Assembly (NCBI GenBank): GCA_003240855.1
Contig: QFNN01000002.1
Coordinates: 62,001 to 126,000 of the forward strand
DNA length: 64,000 nt
Reading direction: 5' to 3'
Source of the DNA: Sphingomonas sanxanigenens
GTDB taxonomy: Bacteria > Pseudomonadota > Alphaproteobacteria > Sphingomonadales > Sphingomonadaceae
The notes beneath the pieces were generated by a model that made no database searches, was not told the DNA's origin, and was given only the letters and a program-made list of their open reading frames with translations. The first letter of the stretch is position 1. Every line of letters starts with the position of its first letter. Position numbers and translations under genes: made by a program. This document shows positions 35,081 through 44,193 of the stretch, piece by piece.

Positions 35081-36139
35081 CTAAAGCTGGTGCCCCGTCC
35101 GATCGCGCTTGGTCGCGAGATATTTCTCATTGAAGGGATTGGACGGCAGCTTGTGGGGGACGCGCTCGACCACGGACACGCCGTGCGCCTCGAGTCCCGC
35201 CACCTTGTCGGGATTGTTGGTAAGGAGCCGCACCTTGTCCACGCCGAGCAGGTCGAGCATCCGCGCCGCCACTGAGAAATCGCGCACGTCGACGGCGAAG
35301 CCGAGGCGGACATTGGCGTCGACCGTGTCGAACCCCTGATCCTGCAGGCTGTAGGCGCGCAGCTTGTTGACCAGCCCGATGCCGCGCCCTTCCTGCCGCA
35401 GATAGAGGAGGATGCCCCAGCGGGCGTCGGCGATGGCGTGGAGCGCGGCGTGAAGCTGTGGCCCGCAATCGCATTTGAGGCTGCCGAGCACGTCGCCGGT
35501 CAGGCACTCGCTGTGCAGGCGGACGAGCGGCGGGTTGCCGTCGGGCTGGCCGATGATAAGCGCGACGTGCTCGTCGGCCGTCTCGGCGCTGCGGAAGGCG
35601 ACGATTTCGGCGGTCTCGCTCGCCTCGACCGGCAAGCGCGCCCGCGCCGCGACGACCAGCCGGGCGGACGAATCATAGGCGGCGATGTCGGCGGGCGTAA
35701 TCGCGCCGTCCGCGTCCTCCGCGTTGCGGATGAAGAAGGCGGGGAGGAGGCCGGCGAGCCGCGCCAGCTCCAGAGCCGCAGCCGCAGCTTCGGCCGCGCC
35801 GACCGGAATCGCACGGAAGGGCCCCTTCAAAGGCGTCGCGAGGTCGAGCGCGGGATCGGCGATCGCCGTCGCCATCGCCATGTCGATCCACGGCGTCCGC
35901 TCGATCCGCGTCGTCGCGCCGGCCGCGGCGTCGCGTTGGTTGGCGAGCTTGAGCGTCGCGGCGCGCGAAGTCGACAGCAGGATATCCGCGCGGGCCGCAG
36001 GATCGAACGCGCCGAGGCGCGGCGCGTCGGCCGTCTCGATCGCGAGCAGCGCAAGTGCGCCGTCGGCCCCGGCGATGCGGACTTCCCAGCCCCGGCGAAG
36101 CGCATCGACGGCGCGGGCGGCGGCGCGGGGATCGGTCAA
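35081..36139 (-). CDS. ribA: GTP cyclohydrolase II, long alphaproteobacterial form
   Basis: A 352-residue protein with RibA at the C-terminus: VRLHSECLTGDVLGSLKCDCGPQL (zinc cysteines), LYLRQEGRGIGLVNKLRAYSLQDQGFDTVDAN and VRLLTNNPDKVAGLEAHGV. The N-terminal ~150 residues are not a DHBP synthase; they carry a degenerate domain found in alphaproteobacterial RibA proteins. Start is a TTG at 36139 sharing bases with the xth stop (TTGA). It opens GTP to the riboflavin precursor. Confidence 0.9.
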   Translation of the reverse strand: MTDPRAAARAVDALRRGWEVRIAGADGALALLAIETADAPRLGAFDPAARADILLSTSRAATLKLANQRDAAAGATTRIERTPWIDMAMATAIADPALDLATPLKGPFRAIPVGAAEAAAAALELARLAGLLPAFFIRNAEDADGAITPADIAAYDSSARLVVAARARLPVEASETAEIVAFRSAETADEHVALIIGQPDGNPPLVRLHSECLTGDVLGSLKCDCGPQLHAALHAIADARWGILLYLRQEGRGIGLVNKLRAYSLQDQGFDTVDANVRLGFAVDVRDFSVAARMLDLLGVDKVRLLTNNPDKVAGLEAHGVSVVERVPHKLPSNPFNEKYLATKRDRTGHQL

Positions 36140-36930
36140 AAGGCGAACTCGGTGACAAGCGGGATATGGTCGGAGGGCTTGCCCCAGTCGCGACATTCCT
36201 CGTGCACACGGTGGGCGACGGCATGTTCGGCAAGCTCGGGGCTGGCCCACATATGGTCGAGCCGGCGGCCGCGATCGGAGGCCGCCCAGTCCTTCGCGCG
36301 ATAGCTCCACCAGGTGTAGAGCCGCTCGGGTGCGGGCACGAAGCGGCGGCCGAGATCGACCCAGCCGTGCGCGGCCTGCAGGCGGGCGAGCGTTTCGACC
36401 TCGATCGGGGTATGGCTGACGACGTCGAGCAGTTGCTTGTGGCTCCACACATCCGATTCGAGCGGTGCGATGTTGAAATCGCCGACCAGCAGGGTGGGCG
36501 TCTTGAGCGTCGCCGACCAGTCTATCATCCGCGCGAGGAAATCCAGCTTTTGTCCGAATTTGGGGTTGAGGGCGCGATCGGGAATGTCGCCGCCCGCCGG
36601 CACATAGACATTTTCGAGGCGCAGCCCGTTGTCGAGCCGGACGCCGACGTGCCGCGCCTCGCCATTGGCCTGCCAGTCCAACCGGTCATCCTCGGCCAGC
36701 GGCACGCGGCTGACGATCGCCACGCCATGATGCATGCGCTGGCCGTGCAATATCTGATGCCTGTAGCCGAGGCGGTGAAAGGCGGCGGCAGGGAAAATCT
36801 CGTCCACCACCTTGGTTTCCTGCAGGCAGAGGATGTCAGGCGCCTGCTCGGTCAGAAAACGTTCGACGATGTCGATCCGCGCACGCACCGAATTGATGTT
36901 CCACGATGCGATCTTCAATGTGTCGGCCAT
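36136..36930 (-). CDS. xth: Exodeoxyribonuclease III
   Basis: A 264-residue AP endonuclease/exonuclease of the xth family. Motifs: KIASWNINSVRARID, LCLQETKVVDEIFP (metal Glu), VYVPAGGD, LLVGDFNIAP (Asp, Asn), and the C-terminal RRLDHMWASPEL and SDHIPLVTEF with the catalytic His. The ATG at 36930 (MADTLK) was chosen; 36939 is three codons upstream. It overlaps ribA by four bases and is preceded by a large inverted repeat. Confidence 0.95.
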   Translation of the reverse strand: MADTLKIASWNINSVRARIDIVERFLTEQAPDILCLQETKVVDEIFPAAAFHRLGYRHQILHGQRMHHGVAIVSRVPLAEDDRLDWQANGEARHVGVRLDNGLRLENVYVPAGGDIPDRALNPKFGQKLDFLARMIDWSATLKTPTLLVGDFNIAPLESDVWSHKQLLDVVSHTPIEVETLARLQAAHGWVDLGRRFVPAPERLYTWWSYRAKDWAASDRGRRLDHMWASPELAEHAVAHRVHEECRDWGKPSDHIPLVTEFAF

Positions 36931-36967
36931 GAACGGCATCTAGACGGGGTTTCGCTCTGGTGGAAGC

Positions 36968-37046
36968 GGCTCCGGCCCGCTCCCCCACCGGCCCCCATTC
37001 CAGGATACTGTCGTTGGGGGGCCGGGTGGGGGAGCGGGCCGGAGCC
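36968..37046. repeat. Long GC-rich inverted repeat upstream of xth
   Basis: Left arm GGCTCCGGCCCGCTCCCCCA (from 36968) extends about 30 bases and pairs with the right arm ending GGTGGGGGAGCGGGCCGGAGCC region at 37046, with two one-base bulges and a ~17-base loop. It occupies the 318-base gap between lolA and xth and looks like a mobile or intergenic repeat. I find no second copy in the window. Confidence 0.75.
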
Positions 37047-37071
37047 AAGCCGTTGTGGCGATGCCGCAACC

Positions 37072-37101
37072 AAAAAAAGGAAAGGCCCCCGCTCCGGGGG
37101 C
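37072..37101 (-). terminator. Rho-independent terminator after lolA
   Basis: On the minus strand GCCCCCG-GAG-CGGGGGC forms a 7-base stem with a 3-base loop, followed by CCTTTCCTTTTTTT, so it matches the intrinsic terminator pattern. It lies 148 bases downstream of the lolA stop and would end the ftsK-lolA transcript before xth. Confidence 0.82.
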
Positions 37102-37248
37102 ATGGAACGGGGGCCAACCTAGCGTTCGTCACGCTGGCGGGACGATGTCCTTTGGGGAGGGGCAACAGGGGGGAAACCCGTCCCGCTGACTTTTCGTCCG
37201 CACCGTCTGTTTATGGGGCGCTACCTGTCGCCAGGATGAACGATCTTG

Positions 37249-37878
37249 TCAGCGGCCGCGCGTCTGCGGGCGTGGATCGCGCCAGCGGAACATTCCATCG
37301 TCCACCGGGGCGTTATAGCGCTGTTCGTTCAGGCGGATCTGCGTTCGGTTGTTCTGCGCGTCGAGCGCGGTCCAGCCGGTCAGCGTCAGCCCTGCCGGCC
37401 CGTCGCCGCGCGCAAAGGCCAGCGTGATCGTGCCGAACTCCGGATGCCTGGAGTCGCGCGCCTGCACGAGGATGAGGCGCGGATCGGGCGAATCGATGAT
37501 CCTCGCGATCTGCGACAGATCCTTGCGCGGATCGAGGATGAAGGAGAGCGGTGAATTGCCGATCGGCCAGCGCGACACCTGCTTCACCGAATAGTCGATG
37601 AAGGTCAGCGCCTTGCCGTCGCCGACGATGAGCAGCGGCACACCCTCCTGATATTGGAAGCGCACCTTGCCCGGACGTTTGAGGGTGATCGTTCCGCTCA
37701 CGACCTTGCCGTTGCGGTCGGTCTGCGTGAAGCGCGCGGTCATCGTATCGATGCCCGCCATGAAGCTTTTGACCTGTGCGAAATCGTCGGCTGGCGCTGC
37801 GCTCTGCGCAGCCACCGGCGCGGCGGCGGCCATCGCGATCGGCGAAAGCGCGAGGATAAGGGGCAGGCGGACTTTCAT
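37249..37878 (-). CDS. lolA: Outer-membrane lipoprotein carrier protein LolA
   Basis: A 209-residue periplasmic chaperone that carries lipoproteins from LolCDE to the outer membrane. Signal peptide MKVRLPLILALSPIAMAAAAPVAA. Mature features: MTARFTQTDRNGKVVSGTITLKRPGKVRFQY, GDGKALTFIDYSVKQVSRWP and the late LTLTGWTALDAQNNRTQIRLNEQRYN. A good ribosome site (GGAG) precedes ATG 37878. Follows ftsK on the same strand (75 bases). Confidence 0.94.
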   Translation of the reverse strand: MKVRLPLILALSPIAMAAAAPVAAQSAAPADDFAQVKSFMAGIDTMTARFTQTDRNGKVVSGTITLKRPGKVRFQYQEGVPLLIVGDGKALTFIDYSVKQVSRWPIGNSPLSFILDPRKDLSQIARIIDSPDPRLILVQARDSRHPEFGTITLAFARGDGPAGLTLTGWTALDAQNNRTQIRLNEQRYNAPVDDGMFRWRDPRPQTRGR

Positions 37879-37953
37879 TCATTCACTCCGGTGAGACACA
37901 GGGCCTTTCGTTCAACCGGGTTGAACGCGCACTGAACCCCAATGGGTTCCCGA

Positions 37954-40308
37954 TCAGATCGGATGACCGTCGCGGTCGATCAGGACGTCGCGGCGGCCGA
38001 CATGGTCAGGCGGGCTTACCTTTCCCTCCTGTTCCATGCGCTCGATCAGCCGCGCCGCGCTGTTATAGCCGACGCGAAGCTGGCGCTGGACATAGCTGGT
38101 CGACGCCTTCTGGCTTTCGGCGACGATCTGGAGCGCCCGGCGGTAAAGCTGCTCTTCGGGGCTGTCGTCGCCTTGCGGAGCGCCTTCCAGCTCGAAGCCG
38201 CCGTCCTCGGGCTCCTCGGTGACGGCCTGGATATAGTCAGGCTTGCCCTGCGCGCGCCAGTGATCGGCGACGGCGCGCACCTCCTCGTCGGACACGAAGG
38301 GGCCGTGGACGCGGACAACCTGCTTGCCGCCAGGCATGTAGAGCATGTCGCCCTTGCCCAGCAGTTGCTCGGCGCCCTGTTCGCCCAGGATGGTGCGCGA
38401 ATCGATCTTGCTCGTCACCTGGAAACTGATGCGCGTCGGCAGGTTCGCCTTGATGACGCCGGTGATGACGTCGACCGAGGGGCGCTGCGTCGCCATGATA
38501 AGGTGGATGCCCGCCGCGCGCGCTTTCTGCGCCAGGCGCTGGATCAGGAACTCCACTTCCTTGCCTGCGGTCATCATCAGATCGGCCAGCTCGTCGACGA
38601 CGACGACGATCTGGGGCAGCGGCTCGTAGCTGAGCTGCTCTTCCTCATAGATGGGCTGGCCGGTCTCGGCGTCGTAGCCCGTCTGCACGCGGCGGCCGAG
38701 CGGCTGGCCCTTGGCCTTGGCGGCGCGCACCTTCTCATTGAACGAGGCGAGGCTGCGCACGCTGACCGAAGCCATCATGCGATAACGCTCTTCCATCTGC
38801 TCCACCGCCCATTTGAGCGCGCGGATCGCCTTGGGCGGATCAGTGACGACGGGAGCGAGCAGATGGGGAATATCGTCGTAGATGCTGAGTTCGAGCATCT
38901 TGGGATCGATCATGATCATCCGGCACTGTTCGGGCGTCAGCCGGTAGAGCAGCGACAGGATCATCGCGTTGAGGCCGACCGACTTGCCCGAACCGGTGGT
39001 GCCCGCAACGAGCAGATGGGGCATCGGCGCAAGGTCGGCGATCACCGGATCGCCGCCGATATTCTTGCCGAGCACCAGCGGCAGCGATCCCGATTGCGCC
39101 TCGAAGGCAGGGCTGGAGATCAGTTCGTGAAGCACGACCGATTCGCGTTTCTGGTTGGGCAGTTCGATGCCGATGACCGTGCGCCCCGGGATGGTCGCGA
39201 CGCGCGCGGAAATCGCGCTCATGTTGCGCGCGATATCGTCGGCGAGCGCGATCACGCGACTGGCCTTGATGCCCGACGCCGGTTCCAGCTCATACATGGT
39301 GACGACGGGGCCGGGGCGGACCTCGACGATCTCGCCTTTCACATGGAAGTCGTCGAGCACCGATTCGAGCAGGCGGGCGTTGCGTTCCAGCCCCGCTTTG
39401 TCGATCGCGCCGCCGGTTGAGGGCGGGGCGGGGGAAAGCAGCGACAGCTTGGGAAGCTGGAACCGATCCTTGAGATCGAAGGATGTCTGCACCGGCGCCT
39501 GTTTCTTCGCGCTGTCGACCGGCCTGGTTTCGGGCACCGAAATGACCGGCGGCGGGCGGCGATCGGGCTCGGCCGTGGGGCGGGGTTCCGGCGGGCGCGC
39601 AGTCCTGGCCTTGCGCGAGGGCGCGGCCAGCCGTTCTGCGGCATCCTCCGCTTCGTCCTCATAATCGAAATCGTCGCTATCGTCGTCGCGCGCACGACGA
39701 CGGAACAGCCAGCCGCGCTCGACTTCGTCGAGTTCAAGGCTCTTCGCCCAGATTGCCGCGCCGCCAAGGCCGATCAGGACGCCGCTGCCCAGCGAAGTCC
39801 AGAAGCGCGCCTGTTCGGGAAGGAAAGCGATCAGCGCATCGGCCGCCATCGAACCCGAAAGCCCGATTGCGCCGCCAAGTCCTGCGGGCAAGCCGCCGAT
39901 CGCTCCGCCCTTGGCCATGGCCAGCGCGACGCCCAGCATGGCGATGCCGAGCAACGCCTGCGGGATCGTCCGTTTCCAGCGCCCCGGATCGCGATCATGC
40001 CAGAGGCGAAGCGCGATAAAGACCATCAGCGGCAGGATCAGCGCGATCACCGGCCCGAAAATCCACAGCAGCCCGTCGGACACCCAGGCGCCCGGCGCGC
40101 CGATGATATTCTTCGCCGGCCCTTCGGCTGCGGTGTTCATCGATGGATCGCTGGGGTGGTAGGAAATCAGCGCAAGCGCCAGCAGCAGCGCGAGGATAAG
40201 GATCGCGACGCCGCCGAACAGCGCGCCGCTGCGGGCGGCGCCCCGCCGCATCGCTTCCCGCCAGCCCGGGCTCTGCGTCGCCATTGCGCGGCTCCCCATC
40301 TTTGTCAT
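37954..40308 (-). CDS. ftsK: DNA translocase FtsK
   Basis: A 784-residue septal DNA pump. N-terminal ~200 residues hold about four membrane helices (ILILALLLALALISYHP, VIALILPLMVFIAL and others), then an acidic/proline linker (DDDSDDFDYEDEAED). The motor domain has Walker A VAGTTGSGKSVGLNAMI and Walker B IVVVVDELADLMMTAGKEVE. The C-terminal winged-helix gamma domain (QKASTSYVQRQLRVGYNSAARLIERME) recognises KOPS-like sequences. Length is that of a compact alphaproteobacterial FtsK. Start could be the ATG at 40299. Confidence 0.97.
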   Translation of the reverse strand: MTKMGSRAMATQSPGWREAMRRGAARSGALFGGVAILILALLLALALISYHPSDPSMNTAAEGPAKNIIGAPGAWVSDGLLWIFGPVIALILPLMVFIALRLWHDRDPGRWKRTIPQALLGIAMLGVALAMAKGGAIGGLPAGLGGAIGLSGSMAADALIAFLPEQARFWTSLGSGVLIGLGGAAIWAKSLELDEVERGWLFRRRARDDDSDDFDYEDEAEDAAERLAAPSRKARTARPPEPRPTAEPDRRPPPVISVPETRPVDSAKKQAPVQTSFDLKDRFQLPKLSLLSPAPPSTGGAIDKAGLERNARLLESVLDDFHVKGEIVEVRPGPVVTMYELEPASGIKASRVIALADDIARNMSAISARVATIPGRTVIGIELPNQKRESVVLHELISSPAFEAQSGSLPLVLGKNIGGDPVIADLAPMPHLLVAGTTGSGKSVGLNAMILSLLYRLTPEQCRMIMIDPKMLELSIYDDIPHLLAPVVTDPPKAIRALKWAVEQMEERYRMMASVSVRSLASFNEKVRAAKAKGQPLGRRVQTGYDAETGQPIYEEEQLSYEPLPQIVVVVDELADLMMTAGKEVEFLIQRLAQKARAAGIHLIMATQRPSVDVITGVIKANLPTRISFQVTSKIDSRTILGEQGAEQLLGKGDMLYMPGGKQVVRVHGPFVSDEEVRAVADHWRAQGKPDYIQAVTEEPEDGGFELEGAPQGDDSPEEQLYRRALQIVAESQKASTSYVQRQLRVGYNSAARLIERMEQEGKVSPPDHVGRRDVLIDRDGHPI

Positions 40309-40429
40309 CCAAATCTATATGCTGAGCGTCTGTGCGCTTAATGTTCCGCCCTTGGCCACAATGCAGCCCGAGCGGACTCCGCGTCAAGCGGGCTTCCGTG
40401 CGGGCCGCCGCGGGTCTAGGACGAATGCC

Positions 40430-41647
40430 ATGCAGAATGAGCTCGAAGCGGACGTCATCATCCTGGGCGGGGGGCTGGTCGGCCTCACGCTCGCGCTTGC
40501 CCTTGATGTGCATGGGCTGTCGAGCGTGGTCGTCGACCCCGCCGATCCGGAGGCGATCCTCGCGCCGGGCTTTGACGGGCGCGCCTCGGCAATCGCCAGC
40601 GCGAGCTGGAAGATGCTCGATGCGATCGGGATCGGTGCGCGGCTGGCCGGCAAGGGCTGCGAAATCCGCGACATCCACGTGACCGACGGACTGGCGCCGG
40701 GGCTGCTCGCCTTTGAATCGGCGGCGGATGAAGGCCCGCTGGGCTATATGTTCGAGAACCGGCACGTCCGGCAGGCGCTTCATGCCGCGGCCGCCGAAAG
40801 CGCGAATGTCACGTTGCTGATGAAAACGCGCGCGGTCGAGACGCATCGCGACGCGCATGGCGTTACTGCGACCCTGTCCGACGGACGGACGGCCAGGGCC
40901 GCCCTGCTTGTCGCGGCGGAGGGGCGCCAGTCGCCGACGCGCGAGGCGGCGGGGATCAAGGTCGCGCGCTGGCAATATGATCATGTCGCGATCGTCGGCG
41001 CGCTGGAGCATGAAAAGCCGCACGGCAACATCGCCTATGAAATCTTCTATCCCGAGGGGCCGTTCGCGCTGTTGCCCATGCCGCCGGGCAATCGTTCGGC
41101 GATCGTCTGGTCGGTGTCGCGCGAACATGCCCCCGCGATGATGAAACTGGGCGAGCGCGCCTTCGTGGCCGAAGCCGAGAAGAAGATGGGCGGTCTGCTG
41201 GGCAAGCTGAAGTCGATCGCGCCGCGCAGCGGCTATCCGCTGGGCTTCCACCACGCATCGCGGCTGACCGCCGAACGCCTCGTGTTGGTCGGGGACGCCG
41301 GGCACGGCATCCATCCCATCGCGGGGCAGGGGCTCAACCTTGGGCTGCGCGACGTGGCGGCGCTTGCGGAAGTGCTTGTCGAGGGCAGCCGGCTCGGGCT
41401 TGATCTCGGCGACGCCCAGATTCTCGATCGCTATGCGCGCTGGCGCGGACTCGACACTTTGATGGTCGCCGGCGCGACCGACGCTTTCACGCGGCTGTTC
41501 GGGGTTCCGGGCAAGGCGGCTTCGGCGGCGCGGCGGCTGGGCCTCGGCGTGGTCCAGCGCACGCCCGCGCTCAAGCGCTTCTTCATGCAGGAAGCGCGCG
41601 GCGAAACCGGGGCTCTGCCTCACCTTCTGCAGGGCGAACTGGTTTAG
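40430..41647 (+). CDS. UbiH/UbiF-type FAD-dependent hydroxylase
   Basis: A 405-residue flavoprotein monooxygenase. N-terminal FAD fold ADVIILGGGLVGLTLALALDVHG; GRASAIASASWKMLDAIGI; C-terminal LVLVGDAGHGIHPIAGQGLNLGLRDVAALAEVL (GD motif). These fit ubiquinone ring hydroxylases of the UbiH/UbiF/COQ6 group; the ring position cannot be told. The chosen ATG 40430 gives the normal start. It diverges from ftsK; the ~120-base gap should hold both promoters. Confidence 0.92.
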   Translation: MQNELEADVIILGGGLVGLTLALALDVHGLSSVVVDPADPEAILAPGFDGRASAIASASWKMLDAIGIGARLAGKGCEIRDIHVTDGLAPGLLAFESAADEGPLGYMFENRHVRQALHAAAAESANVTLLMKTRAVETHRDAHGVTATLSDGRTARAALLVAAEGRQSPTREAAGIKVARWQYDHVAIVGALEHEKPHGNIAYEIFYPEGPFALLPMPPGNRSAIVWSVSREHAPAMMKLGERAFVAEAEKKMGGLLGKLKSIAPRSGYPLGFHHASRLTAERLVLVGDAGHGIHPIAGQGLNLGLRDVAALAEVLVEGSRLGLDLGDAQILDRYARWRGLDTLMVAGATDAFTRLFGVPGKAASAARRLGLGVVQRTPALKRFFMQEARGETGALPHLLQGELV

Positions 41648-41725
41648 GCGGCGATCTGCAAAATCTCTTCGGGAGAGCGGAGCTTTCCGTTAGGATCGGG
41701 AAACCCTTTGCCAAAAGGATGCCCC

Positions 41726-42169
41726 ATGCCTCCGATCGACGTCGCGGAAAGCCTCTCAAGCGGATTTCAAAAGAGCTGGAATGCGCATGACATGGATGCG
41801 TTCGGGGCGTTATTCCACGACGATGCCTCGTTCGTGAATCGTTACGGCATGTTGTGGATCGGCCGATCGGCGATCCGCGAAGGCCATCGCTTCATTCACG
41901 AAGGCGTCTATCGCGACACCACGGTCGTGAACAAGGTCGTTCGGGCCGAAGAGATCGCGCCCGGGGCCGTCGCCGCGCACATGCTCAGCCGTATGACGAT
42001 CGGGCCGTCCATGCCGCATGGGCCCCGCGCCTTGAACACCTTGATGTTGTTTATCGCAGTTCAGGAAAGTGGGCAGTGGCTGATCCGCACGGCGGAGAAT
42101 GTCGCAATCACCCATCCGATGACTGACGAGCCGGTGCTCGATTGGCCTCACCCGTTGAGCCCGCTCTGA
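41726..42169 (+). CDS. SnoaL-like (SgcJ/EcaC, DUF4440) family protein
   Basis: A 147-residue single-domain protein of the NTF2-like fold: VAESLSSGFQKSWNAHDMDAFGALFHDDASFVNRYGMLWIGRSAIREGHRFIHEGVYRDTTVVNKVVRAEEI. This is the SgcJ/EcaC arrangement. A strong ribosome site (AAAAGGA) precedes ATG 41726. Function unknown, no obvious partners. It ends 34 bases before the minus-strand Trm112-like gene. Confidence 0.85.
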   Translation: MPPIDVAESLSSGFQKSWNAHDMDAFGALFHDDASFVNRYGMLWIGRSAIREGHRFIHEGVYRDTTVVNKVVRAEEIAPGAVAAHMLSRMTIGPSMPHGPRALNTLMLFIAVQESGQWLIRTAENVAITHPMTDEPVLDWPHPLSPL

Positions 42170-42203
42170 TCGAGGCTCGGCGACAGGCGCAAGGTGCGGG
42201 GGA

Positions 42204-42374
42204 TCAGCCGATCCTGCGCGCTTCCTCGACGATCAGAACCGGCACGCCGTCGCGGACCGGATAGGCGAGGCTGGCGGCGGCGGAGACGAGTTCCCCTGTC
42301 GCTTCATCGTAAATCAACGGCGCGCGCGTGACCGGGCAGACGAGAATCGCCAGCAAATCGGGATCGATGCTCAT
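42204..42374 (-). CDS. Trm112 family protein, zinc-ligand-poor
   Basis: A 56-residue [26 protein letters not shown] then [30 protein letters not shown]. This is the Trm112/YcaR-type small protein that in many organisms partners methyltransferases or folds as a zinc ribbon. Only one of the four usual cysteines is left (CPVT), which is common in alphaproteobacterial copies. Start overlaps the LON-domain gene stop (ATGA at 42371), so it is probably translated with it. Confidence 0.82.
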   Translation of the reverse strand: MSIDPDLLAILVCPVTRAPLIYDEATGELVSAAASLAYPVRDGVPVLIVEEARRIG

Positions 42375-42997
42375 TGCAAGGTCACTTCCGCGCCGCCGTC
42401 GCCATGATGACGCCCGAAGAACTGCATGAGCTGGACGAGCAGGTCGGCGCGTTCGTTGAGCCCGTCGGCTTCGAGCAGCGCCTGCTTCGCCGCAACGTCG
42501 AAGGGCGCGATTTGCGCGATCCCGTTGACCAGCGATTCGTCGTCGAGCCGCGCGACCGCATCCCAGTCGACGGCATAGCCCTGCGTGTCGGCGAATCGCT
42601 TCGATTCGCTTTCCAGTGCGGCGCGGCGCACCACCGCCAGCGCCGGCTCCTCGGCGGGCGTCTCTATCTCGGCCTCGATCTGCCGGAAGGGCGTCGAGAC
42701 ATCGAGTTCGCCGACCATGCGGAAGCGCGCCAGCCCTTCGAGCACGATATTGTAGCGCCCGTCGTCGAGCGCCTCGACTTCCGAAATGCGGCCGACGCAG
42801 CCGATTGCGAACAATTCGGGCGGATCGCCGGCGGCCGGGCGCGGTTGGATCATGCCGATCCGCCGGTCGCGCGCCATCGCGTCGCTCACCAGGGCGCGAT
42901 AGCGAGGTTCAAAAACGTGAAGCGGCAGGTGCATCCGCGGGAAGAGCAGCGCGCCGCTCAGCGGAAAGATCGACAACCGCGAGGGGCGGCCGGCCAT
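42371..42997 (-). CDS. LON peptidase substrate-binding domain protein
   Basis: A 208-residue protein carrying only the Lon N-terminal substrate-binding domain: [81 protein letters not shown]. There is no ATPase or protease domain. Start ATG 42997 lies on the last base of the upstream cnoX gene. Role unknown; gene pairing with cnoX and Trm112 is familiar in alphaproteobacteria. Confidence 0.9.
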   Translation of the reverse strand: MAGRPSRLSIFPLSGALLFPRMHLPLHVFEPRYRALVSDAMARDRRIGMIQPRPAAGDPPELFAIGCVGRISEVEALDDGRYNIVLEGLARFRMVGELDVSTPFRQIEAEIETPAEEPALAVVRRAALESESKRFADTQGYAVDWDAVARLDDESLVNGIAQIAPFDVAAKQALLEADGLNERADLLVQLMQFFGRHHGDGGAEVTLQ

Positions 42998-43908
42998 CAG
43001 GTGAACAGGATGGCCGACAGGCGGCGGCGCTGCGCCGAGACCCAGGGATCCTCCAGCCCGACCACGTCCATCAGTTTGAGCAGCCGCTGCCGCGCGGCGC
43101 CGTCGTTCCACGCCCGGTCCTTCGCGATGCTGGCAAGCAGCGAATCGGCTGCGCCGTCGCGATCGCCGGCGGCCATCAAGGCGCCCGCCAGCTCATATTG
43201 CAGCGCAAGATCGTCGGGTGCGGCGGCGGCGCGCTGCTTGAGATCGCCAAGGTCGTCGGCCGGCGTCGCCTCGCGGGCCAGCGCGATCGCCGCCAGGGCG
43301 CGCTCGATCGCCGGATCCTTCGCGGCTTCGGGGGGCAGCGAATCGATCAGCGCCTGTGCTTCGTCGACGCGGCCGAGCGCGGTGTAGGCGCGTGCGAGGC
43401 CGGAGATCGCGTCGGCTTCCCCGGGCGCCATTTCCAAAATCTGCGCAAAGACGCTGGCCGCGCGCTCATTGTCGCCGCTCGCCAGCACCTCCTCGCCCAT
43501 AGCGAGCAGCGGGGCGAGATCGGCTTCAAGCTGCTGGGCCGCTCCCTGCACGGGGAGCTGGCGAAGAAGCTGGTCGAGAATCTGGCCGATCTGCCCATCG
43601 GTGCGCGCGTTGGTGAGATCGGCGACCAACTGGCCCTGGAAAACGGCATAGACGGTCGGGATCGACTGGACGCGGAACTGCGCGGCGACCAGCTTCTGCG
43701 CGTCCACATCGATCTTGCGCAGCAGAACGCCCTTGTCGGCATAGGTCGCCGCGACCTTGTCGAGCACGGGGCCGAGCTGCTTGCATGGCCCGCACCATTC
43801 CGCCCAGAAATCGAGAATGACGAGCGATTCCATCGACGGGTCGATGACATCGCGCTTGAAAGCTTCGATTTCCTCGCGCTCGGCGGCGCTCAATCCCAGG
43901 GTTGCCAC
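42997..43908 (-). CDS. cnoX: Thioredoxin-TPR chaperedoxin CnoX-like
   Basis: A 303-residue protein: N-terminal thioredoxin domain with active-site WCGPCK (C39, C42) and VAAQFRVQSIPTVYAVFQG, then TPR-like helical repeats (VLASGDNERAASVFAQILEMAPGEADAISGLARAYTALGRVDEAQALID). Such proteins (CnoX/YbbN) are holdases that hand clients to GroEL. The CxxC is intact, unlike E. coli CnoX (SxxC). It begins a coupled set with the LON-domain and Trm112-like genes. The 185 bases to the tRNA hold GC-rich hairpins (e.g. GGGGCGAAGCCCC) only. Confidence 0.9.
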   Translation of the reverse strand: MATLGLSAAEREEIEAFKRDVIDPSMESLVILDFWAEWCGPCKQLGPVLDKVAATYADKGVLLRKIDVDAQKLVAAQFRVQSIPTVYAVFQGQLVADLTNARTDGQIGQILDQLLRQLPVQGAAQQLEADLAPLLAMGEEVLASGDNERAASVFAQILEMAPGEADAISGLARAYTALGRVDEAQALIDSLPPEAAKDPAIERALAAIALAREATPADDLGDLKQRAAAAPDDLALQYELAGALMAAGDRDGAADSLLASIAKDRAWNDGAARQRLLKLMDVVGLEDPWVSAQRRRLSAILFT

Positions 43909-44093
43909 TTTGTCGCTCCAGTTGCTTGGCGGCCCTTATGTGGGGCGAAGCCCCGCGCTGCCAACCCCCGGCGGGGGATTCGTGCGTGGCGAAGGGGCGA
44001 TTGGCGAAAAGTCGCAGGAGGGGGCTTGCGCCACCCGATCCCCCACGCTATCAGCCGCGCCTCACCCGCCCCCTCCCGGGGGGCAAACGCCGA

Positions 44094-44168
<75 letters not shown>

Positions 44169-44193
44169 GTTTTCCAGAAATCGAAATCGAATC

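Noticed and set aside
37942..39420. A 492-codon plus-strand frame over ftsK
   Set aside because: Antisense to the conserved FtsK motor; composition is typical of a shadow frame.
40670..40690. Possible fourth parS (ATCCACGTGACC) in the UbiH-like gene
   Set aside because: Only the central CCACGTG is shared; the outer bases do not form the palindrome.
43909..44093. A small gene between cnoX and the tRNA
   Set aside because: The stretch holds just GC-rich hairpins and short frames without ribosome sites or family resemblance.
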